From: Mimachlamys varia
Taxonomy: Eukaryota; Mollusca; Bivalvia; Pectinida; Pectinidae
Assembly: GCA_947623455.1 (NCBI GenBank)
Contig: OX392538.1
Span: 33,665,001-33,729,000 of the forward strand
DNA: 64,000 nucleotides
Direction of reading: 5' to 3'
Position 1 is the first letter of the stretch; the number at the start of each line of letters is the position of its first letter. The position numbers and the translations under genes are program-made. The notes beneath the pieces were generated by a model. The model was not told the origin of the DNA and searched no databases. It saw only the letters and a list, made by a program, of their open reading frames with translations. Below, piece after piece: positions 1 through 12,400 of this stretch.

Positions 1-109
1 ATAGCTACAATAATACAATGTCTTTTTTGTGCATTTTTAGCCCACCATCTACATGTATACAAATTGCCCTGCGTACGTGGTCCATTCATGCGTAACAATT
101 CTTGCTATT

Positions 110-310
110 TCTCAGAAAGTACAGAAGGGATCTTTCTCAAATTTCATATGTAGGTTCCCCTAGGTCCCTAAATGTACATGGTGGTTTTTCGGACCAATCA
201 GAATTCAACATGGCCAACACGCAGCCATCTTGCATTTTGACAATTGTTATCAATTTTATATTTTGACAATTATTATCGCTTAATACTGGATTGAAATGTA
301 GATTACTCTG
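110..310. repeat. Interspersed repeat fragment (shared with 7.05-7.6 kb)
   Basis: The stretch with TTTCTCAAATTTCATATG, TAGGTTCCCC, GGACCAATCAGAATTC and GCAGCCATCTTG recurs in diverged form around 7075-7600. No coding potential is visible. It resembles a common bivalve interspersed repeat; the family name is not known to me. Confidence 0.5.
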
Positions 311-408
311 GAGTTTTGACAATTTAAATATCCTAGCCTATTCTGAAACCATGCAAAGGAAGAGAAAAGATCAGTCTTTCATTTGACTCATATTATTATT
401 ATTACTAA

Positions 409-735
409 TGTAGAAGAACAGGAAAAACACCTATTCCTGACGAGTGCCCCAACCAGGAATCGAACCCGGGTCTCCGGCATGATAAGCCACAGCTTGATCT
501 ACCGACTGAGCCAAAAAAGCATGCTTCGTCAGCTGAGTGACAGAGACCGTATTTAACACTATGTACAAGCCACACCGACCCGCTCCTTTTGCACTACTCC
601 CCCTGTTTTTCTTGAGATTTTCTAAATCTCAACCCGAGACTCTAAATAATTACTACCATGGGTTATTTAGTTGGGCGTCAATGTAGAAGAACAGGGAAAA
701 ACACCTATTCCAGCCGAGTGCCGCGGCCAGGAATT
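409..735 (-). repeat. tRNA-derived SINE, with a second partial copy
   Basis: Read on the minus strand, 447-520 looks like a tRNA. It has an A box (TGGCTCAGTCGG, revcomp near 503-514) and an exact B box (GGTTCGATTCC, revcomp near 455-465). The outer ends do not pair as an acceptor stem, so this is a tRNA-related SINE head rather than a tRNA gene. The flank 409-448 (TGTAGAAGAACAGG, ACACCTATTCC, GAGTGCC) is repeated at 682-723, indicating a second, truncated copy. Confidence 0.65.
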
Positions 736-1379
736 AGGGCAGGGACGATACATCGATTGAGTGATCGCGGTTCACTTCCACGCGATACAAGTATCGATTC
801 AAAGCAGCAAATTACGATACTGTATCGATCCGCTATATTTTCAGCAAAAACAAGAAGCATTGTTTCATGTTATCATTTAAAATCCATCAAAGATTAGTAA
901 AATACCTGTTAACATACACTGAAGGATAGAAATTTCTGAAAGTGAAAGTAGTTGTGATACAGTCTTGTATTCCACAATGCTGGTATACATTTACTATAGC
1001 TAAGACGCTTTTGATTTTGCAATGCCAATCAAATAGGAGATTACCAAATCATTGCAAAGTGTATAACAAGCATGGCCGATATGTTGTTCATTGCTTTGAC
1101 AACACCATAAATAAATTTCGTAACCGACTCTAGATCTGAACAGATAGTTTATGACAATGATGCTGGTTTGAACACTTTTGAACTAAGGGGTGTGTCCCTG
1201 CTATAAGTGTTTGCAATTGTCAGATGACCGTTTAGGCCCATGGGCCTCTTGTTATTGTTAAGTGTCCCTGTGAGCAACGTTTCCAACGTAAACACTTATT
1301 TCTAACAATCTTATCAGAAAAAAAATATTTGTAATATGCAAGCTGATTTAACTCACTTTCAAAGTTCACGTACATATTC

Positions 1380-1865
1380 CAGATAAAACATCTCCAGCAG
1401 CATCAACAATTATTATTTTATTAAAAACATACCAAACGAAAGAATTTGAAACCGTAAAATTAAACCAATTTTTCCAAGATTTATTTTCATACCTTTTATT
1501 TTGTACAAAGCTTTCTTTTGTTTTGCCAAGTAAGTTTTGTCAGGTTTAGTTTATTTGACTATTCATAATTTTAAACATACATGTACCAAACAAAAAATTT
1601 GAATCGTAAAATTGAATCGATTTTTCCGTAGATTTTTTTTTTCTTTTTTTTTTGTACAATGCTTGCTTTTGTTTTGCCAAGTAATTTTTGTCAGTTTATA
1701 TTTATTTGACTTTATTATTTAAAAAAAAACATACAAGTATCAAACGAAAAACTGAATCGTAAAATTGAACCGATTTTCGTATTTTTTCTTCCTATATTTT
1801 TGATACAATGCTAGCTTTATTTTGTCAATTAAGTTTTGTCCGGTTTAATTTATTTGACTATTCAT
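1380..1865. repeat. Degenerate ~150-bp tandem repeat, three units
   Basis: Three successive AT-rich units share the order AAACATAC, CCAAACGAAA, AATCGTAAAATTGAA, TTGTACAATGCT, TTTTGCCAAGTAA and TTTATTTGACT. The motif CCAAGTAAGTTTTGTC recurs near 1526, 1677 and 1825. No gene is seen here. Confidence 0.6.
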
Positions 1866-2099
1866 TATGGATATGCTTTCTTATGATCTTAGACTACTTC
1901 AATTTGCAAACACTGGGATGCGATTGATTTCTAAAATGTATTTTGTTTTTTTAACATTTTTGTTCCCAGTGGTAAGAGTTCCTTTATCTTTTATCCTCAA
2001 TGTTTCATACACATTTTTGCAAAGTTTGCATTTTCTCTCACCGATAACGCACACGCAATCGACACGCTCGTGCAATTTGCTTCTACGTGCACGTGAATA

Positions 2100-2262
2100 A
2101 TGCACGTGGCGCAGGGACATGGTACGTGAGTCTAGACTTTGCACAGCACATAAAGTTCCTGGAAGTTTGACCCGAGGACCAGAAGACCAGGAGAGCTGAC
2201 CAGAGATAGTCGAACAGGACAAGACATTCTGGTCTTCACGGGATCGGACACTATTTTATAAG
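2100..2262 (+). other. Candidate 5' non-coding exon of the peroxidase gene
   Basis: The first coding exon of the peroxidase starts 2 bp after a splice acceptor (6260), so at least one upstream non-coding exon must exist. This stretch is less AT-rich than its surroundings and ends in a good donor (AAG|GTAGGT at 2262/2263). There is no direct proof of transcription, and other sites between 1 and 6 kb are possible. Confidence 0.2.
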
Positions 2263-2367
2263 GTAGGTAGACAAAACATTTCTTTTACAGCACTGTAGTC
2301 TTGTTATATGCTTTTTGGTATTACATCCTTTAATGTTCCATTACTCCATGAATTTTCTTTGGCTTGA

Positions 2368-2875
2368 TATACAGTTACGAGCCTAAAGTCTTTCAATTTT
2401 TTTTTTATTTTGCTTTATATTCTTTGTATTTCCAACATTTTTCAATGAATTTTCCTGACTTTGTTTATGAATCATTTTTAATGAAATTTTGTGTTCTTGT
2501 AAAGAATTGTTTATTGTTTCATCTCATAATATTTTCACTGTTTTCCGTTATGTATGACCAGAATCATCATAATTTATTTACAACATCCAATTTTCGGGAC
2601 CCCATTTTGACGTCATTTTGGTAGCGTTATATAGAGAAATGGCGTCACATGGAAATTAACAGTGTTGATAAATTCTGTGTAGCTCCATAAATACACAACG
2701 GAAAATTAAATAGATATTATGAGAGGAAACCTTGGATATTTCTGTACCAAATGACAAAAAAAGTCAAAATCCATCCATAAACGAAGTCGGGAAAATTCAT
2801 TGAAAAAAGTTGAAAATAAAAAGAATATATAGCAAAATAAAAAAAAATTGAAAGACTTTGGCACGTAATTGTATA
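2368..2875. repeat. Long inverted repeat (hairpin) element, ~508 bp
   Basis: The left end (ACAGTTACGAGCCTAAAGTC, TTTCAATTTTTT) is matched by the reverse complement of the right end (TTGAAAGACTTTGG, CACGTAATTGTATA). Matching continues inward through GAATTTTCCTGACTT versus AAGTCGGGAAAATTC, and TTTCATCTCATAATATT versus AATATTATGAGAGGAAA. The arms are about 190 bp each with a short, partly palindromic centre. It could be a MITE or foldback element, and its transcript would fold into a long hairpin. Confidence 0.7.
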
Positions 2876-3639
2876 TATATTTATTTCCGAGACATTGATA
2901 CGAGGAAAACTAGAAGAAAATCGGACTAATAATGCGAACGAGCAGTCTGGTTGAAATACTGATCCACAGGATAGTAATAGTACTACATGTAGTGAGGGTC
3001 TGTATTTTAATCAGATTGGCGAACGAGAAAGTAAATTTAAAAAAAAAGCACTATACATGCACATATTTTTTTCCTTTCTAAAAGGTAGATTTATACGAAA
3101 TGCTAAATCTTTTATTATTTGCCGCGTTCTGATTATCTTTTTTTAGTTTTTTTTAAGTCCCAATTGTAAAGTGTGACGTTCTGTTTGAATGTGGGCATAT
3201 TAAATTGAACCGTTGAATGACCATTTCGACTGAATTTTTCTGGAAAGGTGTCCAGATTAGGTGAAAAAATCTGCAAAACTCAACTTTCGTATTACCAAAA
3301 AAAACGTAAAATTACCGTCTGCATTAATCTAGACGTGAAACTCCCTCGACAATTATTTGGATTAGCTTTGATATCGACAATGTACGTACAGCAAATATCC
3401 CGATATCAAAATGCCTATATCCTACTCCCAAGTTTTCACTTTACAAATGTGCTTCATTCAGTAAACTATTGTTTGAAATGATAATAAATGGGATTTGGGA
3501 ATTACTTCAGTGGGAATGCGAAAAGGAATTCTTTCTCTTTGGGCAATATGAAAGTAAATTAATAGCTGTTCACTTGTGATTTGTACTATCGAGCAGTTTC
3601 CTAATATTGAAGACTTTGTTTCGCCTGCAAAAAGTATAT

Positions 3640-3770
3640 AGGCCCTTCGTCCTCAATGGCCATAAAGGCTATAGCAGTAGCCATTATGATTATTTTTATC
3701 GACAAAAAATATCTAAACCCTCCCTAAGTGTAAATTTACTCTTACACCCAAGTTTAGGTCCAAAACTAGC
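3640..3770. mobile_element. Right half of an hAT-like MITE
   Basis: The run ending TTTAGGTCCAAAACTAGCTG TAACAAATTCTCA matches the right ends of the two complete copies that follow, including the TTTTTATCGA interior. The left half is missing. Confidence 0.6.
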
Positions 3771-3777
3771 TGTAACA

Positions 3778-3995
3778 AATTCTCACAATCTGATTAAAAT
3801 ACAGCTCTTCGATACGCTTTTTTACGTTCATAGCGTATGCGCATCGAATAGCTGTAATTTAATCAGATTGCGAATTCCCAGGCCCCTGTGGTACGTGTAT
3901 CGCTATGTCGGCGCACAGGGACATGTATAGACTTCTATAATAAAATTACCGATAAATACCTATATATAATGGGTATTTATCGGTAATTTTAACAT
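3778..3995. repeat. Two adjacent perfect or near-perfect hairpins
   Basis: CAATCTGATTAAAATACAGC at about 3787 is inverted at about 3850-3872 (GCTGTAATTTAATCAGATTG), flanking a GATACGC/GCATCGA core. Next, AAATTACCGATAAATACC (3943-3960) is inverted as GGGTATTTATCGGTAATTTT (3969-3988). A further copy of the TTTTAATCAGATTG end occurs near 3004. Confidence 0.65.
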
Positions 3996-4062
3996 AAGTT
4001 TATACTTGTCCCTGTGGTCTCGTCTGCAAAAGGTTTCCGTACCATAACAACTCAGAATTAAG

Positions 4063-4256
4063 CACAGGGACCTGAGAATTTGTTACAGCTAGTTTTGGAC
4101 CTGAAATAGTGCATACAAGCTTTTATGACCATTTAGGGGGCATTTTTATCGAAAATTGATCTTAACCCCCCCCCCCTCCCAAATGTGTACAAAAATTACT
4201 CGAAACACCCTATTTTAGGTCCAAAACTAGCTGTAACAAATTCTCAGGTCCCTATG
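4063..4256. mobile_element. hAT-like MITE, CACAGGGACC terminal repeats
   Basis: Non-coding element with terminal inverted repeats of about 40 bp: CACAGGGACCTGAGAATTTG at the left and CAAATTCTCAGGTCCCTATG (mutated end) at the right. The interior carries a C-rich tract. An 8-bp target duplication is not clear at this copy. Confidence 0.7.
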
Positions 4257-4391
4257 ACCAGAAGTGCTTTCTTGCACTGGATTGCTTTTCAGGTTGAACG
4301 ATCAAGGTCACTTGTTACTATAAATAGAACTTGTAACTAAAGATCTTACTCAGAAAATGCTTGCTTGGGATCGCTGTGCAGGCAACACGAC

Positions 4392-4647
4392 CACAGGGAC
4401 CTGAGAATTTGTTACAACTAGTTTTGGACCTAAAATGGGGTGTTTAGGGTAATTTTACACTTTTAGGGGGTTAAGATCAATTTTCGATAAAAATGTTCCC
4501 CCTCCCCTCAATATTGTCGTAAGAATTTTTTTATGACTATTGAGAGGGGCATTTTTATCGAAAATTGTAAAATTGATAAATATGAATTACTCTAAACACC
4601 CTATTTTAGGTCCAAAACTAACTGTAACATATTCTCGGGTCCTTGTG
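4392..4647. mobile_element. hAT-like MITE with 8-bp target-site duplication
   Basis: It starts CACAGGGACCTGAGAATTTG and ends with the inverted CTCGGGTCCTTGTG. The flanks are AACACGAC (4384-4391) and AACACGTC (4648-4655), a 7-of-8 match. CAGGG-type ends with 8-bp duplications are typical of hAT elements. There is no transposase, so it is non-autonomous. Confidence 0.75.
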
Positions 4648-4907
4648 AACACGTCCACTTCCGTGGAATTTATGTGAACTTGGAGGTTTCGTATCAAAAC
4701 CCAGTAGATCGCTTCACTCCTTTGATCTCTTCAGATTTTTCTACCCAATTGATATCTAAACCTAATTGGTCTCCAAACTTAGTTGGTGTATCTGTTATCC
4801 TCATTGATCCCATTGAACCCTAACTGATCTTTCTCTAAACATAATTGGTCTCTATTCCTTATTATCTACTTAACCTAATTGGTCTCATCACAAAAAGATG
4901 TCTTGTA

Positions 4908-6105
4908 CAGGTGGTATCTTCACACAGGTGATGTCTTCACACAGGTGATGTCTTCATACAGGTGATGTCTTCATACAGGTGATGTCTTCATACAGGCGAT
5001 GTCTCATTCAGGTGGTATCTTCACACAGGTGATGTCTTCACACAGGTGATGTCTTCATACAGGTGATGTCTTCACACAGGTGGTGTCTTCATACATGTAG
5101 TGTCTTTTTACAGGTGGTGTCTTCATACATGTAGTGTCTTCATACAGGTGATGTCTTCATACAATTAGGGTCTGTTACATGTGATGTGTTCATACAGGTG
5201 GTGTCTTCATACATGTAGTGTCTTTTTACATGTGATGTCTTCATACAGGTGATGCCTTCATTCAGGTGGTATCTTCATACAGGTGATGTCTCATTCAGGT
5301 GGTGTCTTCACACAGGTGATGTTTCATTCAGAAGGTGTCTTCACACAGGTGATGTCTTTATACAGGTGATGTCTCATTCAGGTGGTGCCTTCATACAGGT
5401 GATGTCTCATTCAGGTGGTGTCTTCACACAGGTGGTGTCTTCACACAGGTGGTGTCTTCACACAGGTGGTGTCTTCACACAGGTGGTGTCTTCACACAGG
5501 TGGTGTCATCACACAGGTGATGTCTTTATACAGGTGATGTCTTCATACAGGTGATGTCTCATTCAGGTGGTATCTTCATACAGGTGGTGTCTTCATACAG
5601 GTGGTGTCTTCATACAGGTGGTGTCTTTATACAGGTGGTGTCTTCATACAGGTGGTGTCTTCATACAGGTGGTGTCTTCATACAGGTGGTGTCTTCATAC
5701 AGGTGATGTCTTCATACAATTAGGGTCTTTTACAGGTGATGTCTTCATACATGTAGTGTCTTCATACAGGTGATGTTTTCATACAATTAGGGTCTTTTAC
5801 ATGTGATGTCTTCATACAGGTAGTGTCTCATATAGGTGATGTCTTCATACAGGTGGTGTCTTGATACACGTGATGTCTTTGTACAGGTGATGTCTCATAC
5901 AGGTAATGTCTTCACACAGGTGGTGTCTTCATACAGGTGGTGTCTTCATACAGGTGGTGTCTTCATACAGGTGATGTCTTCTTACAGGTGATGTCTTCTT
6001 ACAGGTTTGTGTCTTCATACAGGTGATGTCTTCATACAGGTGGTGTCTTCATACAGGTGATGTGTTCATACAGGTGGTGTCTTCATACAGGTTATGTGTT
6101 CATAC
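4908..6105. repeat. 17-bp minisatellite
   Basis: About 70 units of consensus GTCTTCATACAGGTGGT or GATGTCTTCACACAGGT, with 16-19 bp variants and a few insertions (AATTAGGGTCT). It lies upstream of the peroxidase first coding exon, probably in a 5'-UTR intron. Open frames across it (about 100 and 68 codons) come from the repeat and are not genes. Confidence 0.9.
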
Positions 6106-6262
6106 AATTTGCATCTACCATCATGGTGATAACCTGAGCAGGTTGAGAATACTTTCATATTGCTGCAAAACGTTATGATTGTTGTAACATGTAACAACAT
6201 CAATACAATTAGAAATTTGCAACTGTAACTGTATCTGATTTATGTGTTATTCATTTTCAGTC

Positions 6263-6437
6263 ATGTTTTGGAAAGTTCTTGTGCTGGCAGCAGCCTTTTC
6301 TGTGGTATATGCACATTCTTTAGAAGAGATTTCTAGTCTTGAAGAGACAATAGAGGAACTGGTACGATTTGTCAACGAAAATGCTCACAAAAATCATCTA
6401 GAAAATCAGGAATTGAGGAAACGCCACAACAGTAGAG
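6263..6437 (+). CDS. Peroxidase coding exon 1 (signal peptide)
   Basis: The ATG lies 2 bp after an acceptor (TCATTTTCAG at 6251-6260), so the 5' UTR is spliced. It encodes the signal peptide and an acidic helix (SLEEISSLEETIEELVRF). It ends AGTAGAG|GTTTGT, phase 1. Confidence 0.88.
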
Positions 6438-9400
6438 GTTTGTTGGAACCAGAATTTTTTAATCAAGATCTGCTTTAGTGGATTGAAAACTGAATTGGAT
6501 CAATTTTAAATGTTTATGTTTCTTGCAGAAGGTGTTGATTTCATCAATTACTAGTATGCATACAGGTCATCAACCTCGCCTTTTGTCCTGTTTTAAAATC
6601 GATCAAAAATGAAAAGAATGAAAAGGTGCCTTTATATTGCATGAATCAAAGTATTTAATATCAACACTGTTCCAGTTACCCAGCTGTATAAAATGGTACT
6701 ACGAATAACACTTTTGGGAAGTAATCAATAAATGATGTAGAAAACTCTGTTCTAAACAATTATGAATTCCAGTCAAGATGTGCAACTGGCTGCTAACAAC
6801 TAATTAAGTGATAATATATTATTGCTTGATAATGTGATCCTAATATTCATTTGGTGCAGACGCTTGAACTTGTACAATGTTTTATGTAGTAAAACTGTGC
6901 CAAACACTGAAGTTCTTTCGATTTTCCGATGTTTAATGGTGAGTGTAGTAGTTGACATGTTTCAGCTATAGATTAACCGTCATCAGAACAACAATGTTTT
7001 TTTCCGTTTGACAAAAGGTATGATACAGTATACCATAAATTTTTGATTTTTGAGCATTTCTTGGAGTGCTGGATGGATCTTTCTCAAATTTCATATACAG
7101 GTTCTCCTTGATCAATAGTTGTGCATGATTTTATTTCGAGCTAAATACTCCCTCCCCTCAAATACAAAAAGTGCAGCCATCTTGGATTTTGATAGTAATA
7201 CTAGTAGTTTGTGATCTCTATTTCCTGGATGAGTCCTGGATAAATAATTCTCGCATCTTGTATGTAGGTTCCTCTTGATCGCTAACATAATTGTTTAATC
7301 TTCAGACTGATCTGGGGAAAAATATGGCCAACGAATATCAATCTTAGAATTTTAGAAGCATTTTATGGCATTTTTTTGAGAAATGAAAAGTGATCAAATC
7401 TTTTCCTAATTTCATATGTTGGTTCCCTTTGTTTCGCTGTTAATTTTTTATTTTCCAACTGGTTAGGAAAACAATATGGATGATGGCAACCATCTTGGGT
7501 TTTGACTGAATGTTTGTTATCGCATTTTTTTAGAAATGCAATGGATATCTTTCAAATTTCATACGCATGTTTCTCTTGGTCCCTTAAGTTGTGTTACTTT
7601 GATAATAAAGATCCAACAAATAAAAATCATCAGTGGTGGGCGCCAAGATCCCCCCAACCCTTACCAGAGATTGCTTTATTTAATAATACATGTTTTTTTT
7701 TAAATTTTAATTCCAAATGAAAATAGAACTGCAAGATCTGAAGCTAATTGACATTGAAATGTATTGAAGAGGCAAGTAACTAAATAAAGATTGAATTATA
7801 AAACACTAAAATTTATTCTAACAAGCTACATTGTACATGTTATACTGTACATGACTTTGTAGGTTGAAGACTTCTTTATTTATTGAACATGTTACCATAG
7901 CGATGCCATCAGAATTGATTTATTGAACATGTTGCCATAGCGATGCAATCAAATTGATTTATTGAACATGTTACCATAACGATGCAATCAGAATGGATTT
8001 ATTGAACATGTTACCATAGCGATGCATTCGGATTGATTTATTGAACATGTTACCATAGCGATGCAATCAGAATGGATTTATTGAACATGTTACCATAGCG
8101 ATGCAATCAGAATTGAACAGGTTGGTGAACAGTGTTTTTTATGATTCGCAGGAAATATGAAGAGTCCTGGTATGATGCACAAGATGAAACTGTCGACTCC
8201 CGAGATCAGGGCCAAGGAAGTGGCATCCCTCAAGACACTACATGCTACTAAACAACTCATGGACTTGTAAGTGCAAGGAAAATATGATTTTTGTAAAACC
8301 AATGGAGGTATTATATAATATATGTATTTTTAAAGAAAAAAGATCAAATGACTGACTGGAAAAACTGAATTTACCTTTACTAAGAAGTAACATGGCTCTC
8401 TCAACAGAACAGCATTAAATAAGTGAAGCCACCATTGCATGTCTTCACATTACTAAAATAGACTTTCAAGGTCACAATGAACAAGATTGATGGACTTGAT
8501 TAAAATAGAGTTGTTGTTTTCTAATATTAACTGAAGTCTACAGGCCAAAGCAAAATTGAGTCAGTTTGTCCTATAATAGGCTTTCAAGGTCACAATGAAC
8601 AAGATTGATGGACTTGATTAAAATAGAGTTGTTGTTTTCTAATATTAACTGAAGTCTACAGGCCAAAGCAAAATTGAGTCAGTTTGTCCTATAATAGACT
8701 TTCAAGGTCACAATGAACAAGATTGATGGACTTGATTAAAATAGAGTTGTTGTTTTCTAATATTAACTGAAGTCTACAGGCCAAAGCAAAATTGAGTTAG
8801 TTTGTCCTATAATAGACTTTCAAGGTCACAATGAACAAGATTGATGGACTAGATTAGAGTTCTTGTTTTCTAATATTAACAGAAGTCTACAGACCAAAGC
8901 AAAATTGAGCCAGTTTGTCCAGCAATCTTTTTGTTTCAAGTCAGTAATGTTGTGTTGTATTTGCTACGCCTGCCTTAACTTCATGTGGACATTTATCTGT
9001 ATTTTATGCAATTGACCGATAGATTCAACATTTACAGACAATCTCGTATTGATATTCTGTGCTGGAATAGAAAAATATGTACTTCATGAGGAACAGTAAT
9101 TCAGAATTTCCATCAAAAATAGACATCAAAAGTCAATGGTTTTGCACATGAGAGTTATATGGTCTTTGTAATTGCTGCAAATTTGAGCATACACTGTAAT
9201 ACCTAAGAGAATAAAATTTAAATTTTTCAAATTTGTTTACTTGCAAAAGGACTGGTTTGTCGCTGAGGGATCTTCAGAATTCCGAAGAAATATTGTCAGA
9301 ATGGAGGAAGCAGACTGCTTGTCCAACACGTCAAGTAGATTGTTCTTCGGCTAGTAAGACGTTTCGTTCAGCAGATGGATCGTGCAACAACTTGAACAGG

Positions 9401-12400
9401 CCGTGGTATGGAGCAGCTGGTAATGAACAACTCCGATTTCTTCCTCCTGATTATGGAGATGGTAAGTACAGACCATGCTGAATATGAATTTCTTCACAGG
9501 ACATGTACACATATGCTTGGGAAACAGTACTTGAAGTAATGTTTCCCAAACATATTGTACCCAAATTGCCCAACTGAAGATGACAATTGACTTGTGACTT
9601 TTAGGATGACCTGCAGTTTGGACTGTGCCCTTGATTGTGGAATAGTGACATTGATGATGGACTGGTGACCTTGATGGTAGGCTGGTGACATTGATGGTAG
9701 ACTGGTGACCTTTATGGTGGACTGGTGACCTTGATGGTGGACTGGTGACCTTGATGGTGGACTGGTGACCTTGATGGACTGGTGACCTTGATGGTGGACT
9801 GGTGACATTGATGGTGGACTGGTGACATTGATGGTGGACTGGTGACCTTGATGGTGGATTTGTGCCCTTGATGGTGGACTTGTGAGATTGATGGACTAGT
9901 GACCTTTATTGTGGAATGGTGACCTTGATGGTGGACTGACCTTGATGGTAGACTGATGACATTGAAGGTGGACTGGTGACATTGATAGTGGTTTGATGAC
10001 ATTGATGGTGGTTTGATGGCATTGATGGCAGACTGGTGACCTTGATGGTGGACTGGTGACATTAATGGTGGACTGGTGACATTGATGGTGGATTGGTGAC
10101 CTTGATGGAGGACTGGTGACCTTGATGGTGGACTGGTGACCTTGATGGTGGACTGATGACAGTGATGGACTGATTAGTGGACTGGTGACCTTGATGGTGT
10201 ACTGGTGACCTTGTTGGTGAACTGGTGACCTTGATTGTGGACTGATGACAGTGATGGACTGATTAGTGGACTGGTGACCTTGATGGTGTACTGGTGACCT
10301 TGTTGGTGAACTGGTGACCTTGATTGTGTACTGGTGGCCTTTATTGTGTACTGGTGATCTTGATGGTGGTTTGGCAACCTTGTTGGCAGACTGGTGACCT
10401 TTATTTTAATAGAGAAATGAAGTGCTATTGTGTAATGTTGTGGCTAATGATCAAGTATCATTTTGTCAAGGGAGAAAACCCTTGCACATTTAACATCTCC
10501 TGCATCCTTCTATTTTTATATTTCCAGGGGTCAGTTCTCCCAGAACTTTGGGAAAGGATGGTCAGCCTCTACCTAGTCCTCGGAAAATTAGCAACAGTGT
10601 CTTCGCATCTATAGAAGAGAAAAAAGAATCTCATATGTCACTAATGGTGATGGCCTGGGGTCAATTCCTTGACCACGACATCACGTTAACACCGGCAAGT
10701 GCAGGTAAGCTTGTTGTGGACACATTTTCCACTTTAGTACTCTTGTTATGTACATAAACCCCACCACCTGGATAGCCCAAATTTGTTGACACAATTCACT
10801 TGCAGGCTGGTATAATTTGACAATTCTAAGTCCAAATTTGATGAAACTTTTTTTTGAAAACTTTGTAACAGATTCCTCTGAGTGCTATGTTCAACCTTCT
10901 GTAATAGGAGAGAAAAACTCGAAAGATGGATGCTCAACCAATTGAGCGATCTGGTAGCCAACGATCAACCCGGTCTAGATCTGCTACACTTCTAACAAAA
11001 ATCAAATGTTTATAGTATCTTCAAACTTTGATTTATATACTTTACTTTATCTAAGAGTAAACTCTATAATAAATCCCTGCCATCATTATTTGCTGGCCAT
11101 GCGGAGGAGGCACATGTGATAATTGTTTACTATAGTTTATAGAAATATAGAGAGAAAAAACACATCTGGGCATTGTCTTATCGTCAAATTAAAGGGATAT
11201 AATTTCTCAAATTTGATTTGAATTATGTGTTTGCAGTCTGACCGGAAGAAAATCAAGACCCTGACTTACCCCTAGGGATGAATTGAAAAGAATTAAAATG
11301 TTTTATCCTGATATGCTAAAAACCAATACTACTTTATGTATAGAAATTTGGGTTACAAACCATGCATTAATTGGTGTTCTTACTAATTCATGCTAAGCTG
11401 AATCCCTGGCCTTGTACTTTCCACATTGATTTTTTGAAAGAGTTGTGGTCATAATTGACTGTTAAACCGTTGTCTGATCTTGTGATTACAGGATCGAAGG
11501 GAAAGGTGCTGGATTGTTGCAGCACGGTCTCTGCAGTGCTGTAAGTATCCTTTAGGAATTGGTCTCTAGATTATCTCCCTTGCTAAATCTTTTAATTTTA
11601 TCACCCCAGAAAATTTCATGATTGGAACTATTCCAATCTATGTTAAAAAGTCTTGATTTGTGATTATCAGTAGCAAGCCTAAATATTCTCTGTATCTTTA
11701 GCTGACATACTTAGCATTAGCTTATAAATAATTAATATACAGTAGATTGACCTTAATCCAATACTGTTTTATTTTTAACCGATTCTATTACTGTGAACTT
11801 AACTTATTTTCGTGTGGGATTAATTTTCCCATATTTTGCGATGTTTAAAATTTGTGAAAATAAATCGCTGCAAAATAGTTACAATCAGAGGTATGCCATC
11901 TGTTGGAACACTGCATGTACATATGGTATATACGACCGTATTTATCGCGAAATTAATTCACCGTGAAATAGTTCTTTCATATGAGAACGCAAAATCAAGT
12001 TGGTTTACAGTACCCGGTAATTCAAACCTTGCTGTTCATGAATGCAGATCATTATCTTTTAGAATTTTACTGCAAATTTTAGCTTCACCCCAGAACTATT
12101 CTATCCTTTGAGTGGAAGAGTTCAAATATGTCTTCAGTGATGATTAAATTTTGCAAGATTTGTTTTAATTTACAATGAAGCCGTCCACCAATTTTAAATA
12201 ATTCATTCTACGAGTTTGGAATAGCAGCCATCTTCAAACGAAGTTTGGGAAATTGTTTTTTATTTTTTACCAGGCCAGAGTGTTTTCCTATCAGAATCCC
12301 GTCTGATGACCCTCATTTCACCAAAACCAACTGTATGGATTTTGTACGGTCTGCTCCCATCACAGATGTCTGTTCTCCAAGTAGGTATACCTCAAGCTGA

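Noticed and set aside
447..520. A minus-strand tRNA gene
   Set aside because: A and B boxes are good but the acceptor ends do not pair, and a repeated SINE-like flank follows.
2364..2624. 86-codon plus-strand hydrophobic frame
   Set aside because: It lies in the left arm of the long inverted repeat and reflects T-rich sequence.
5249..5773. Open frames of 101 and 68 codons (HTGDVS / YRWCLHTGGVFIQ repeats) as a repeat protein
   Set aside because: They arise from the 17-bp minisatellite; the frame cycles through all three phases and has no conserved flanks.
7868..8118. CRISPR-like array
   Set aside because: Units are contiguous with no unique spacers, and the DNA is eukaryotic.
9494..10377. 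Minus-strand HHQGHQSTIKVTSP repeat proteins
   Set aside because: Translation of the 20-bp minisatellite inside a peroxidase intron.
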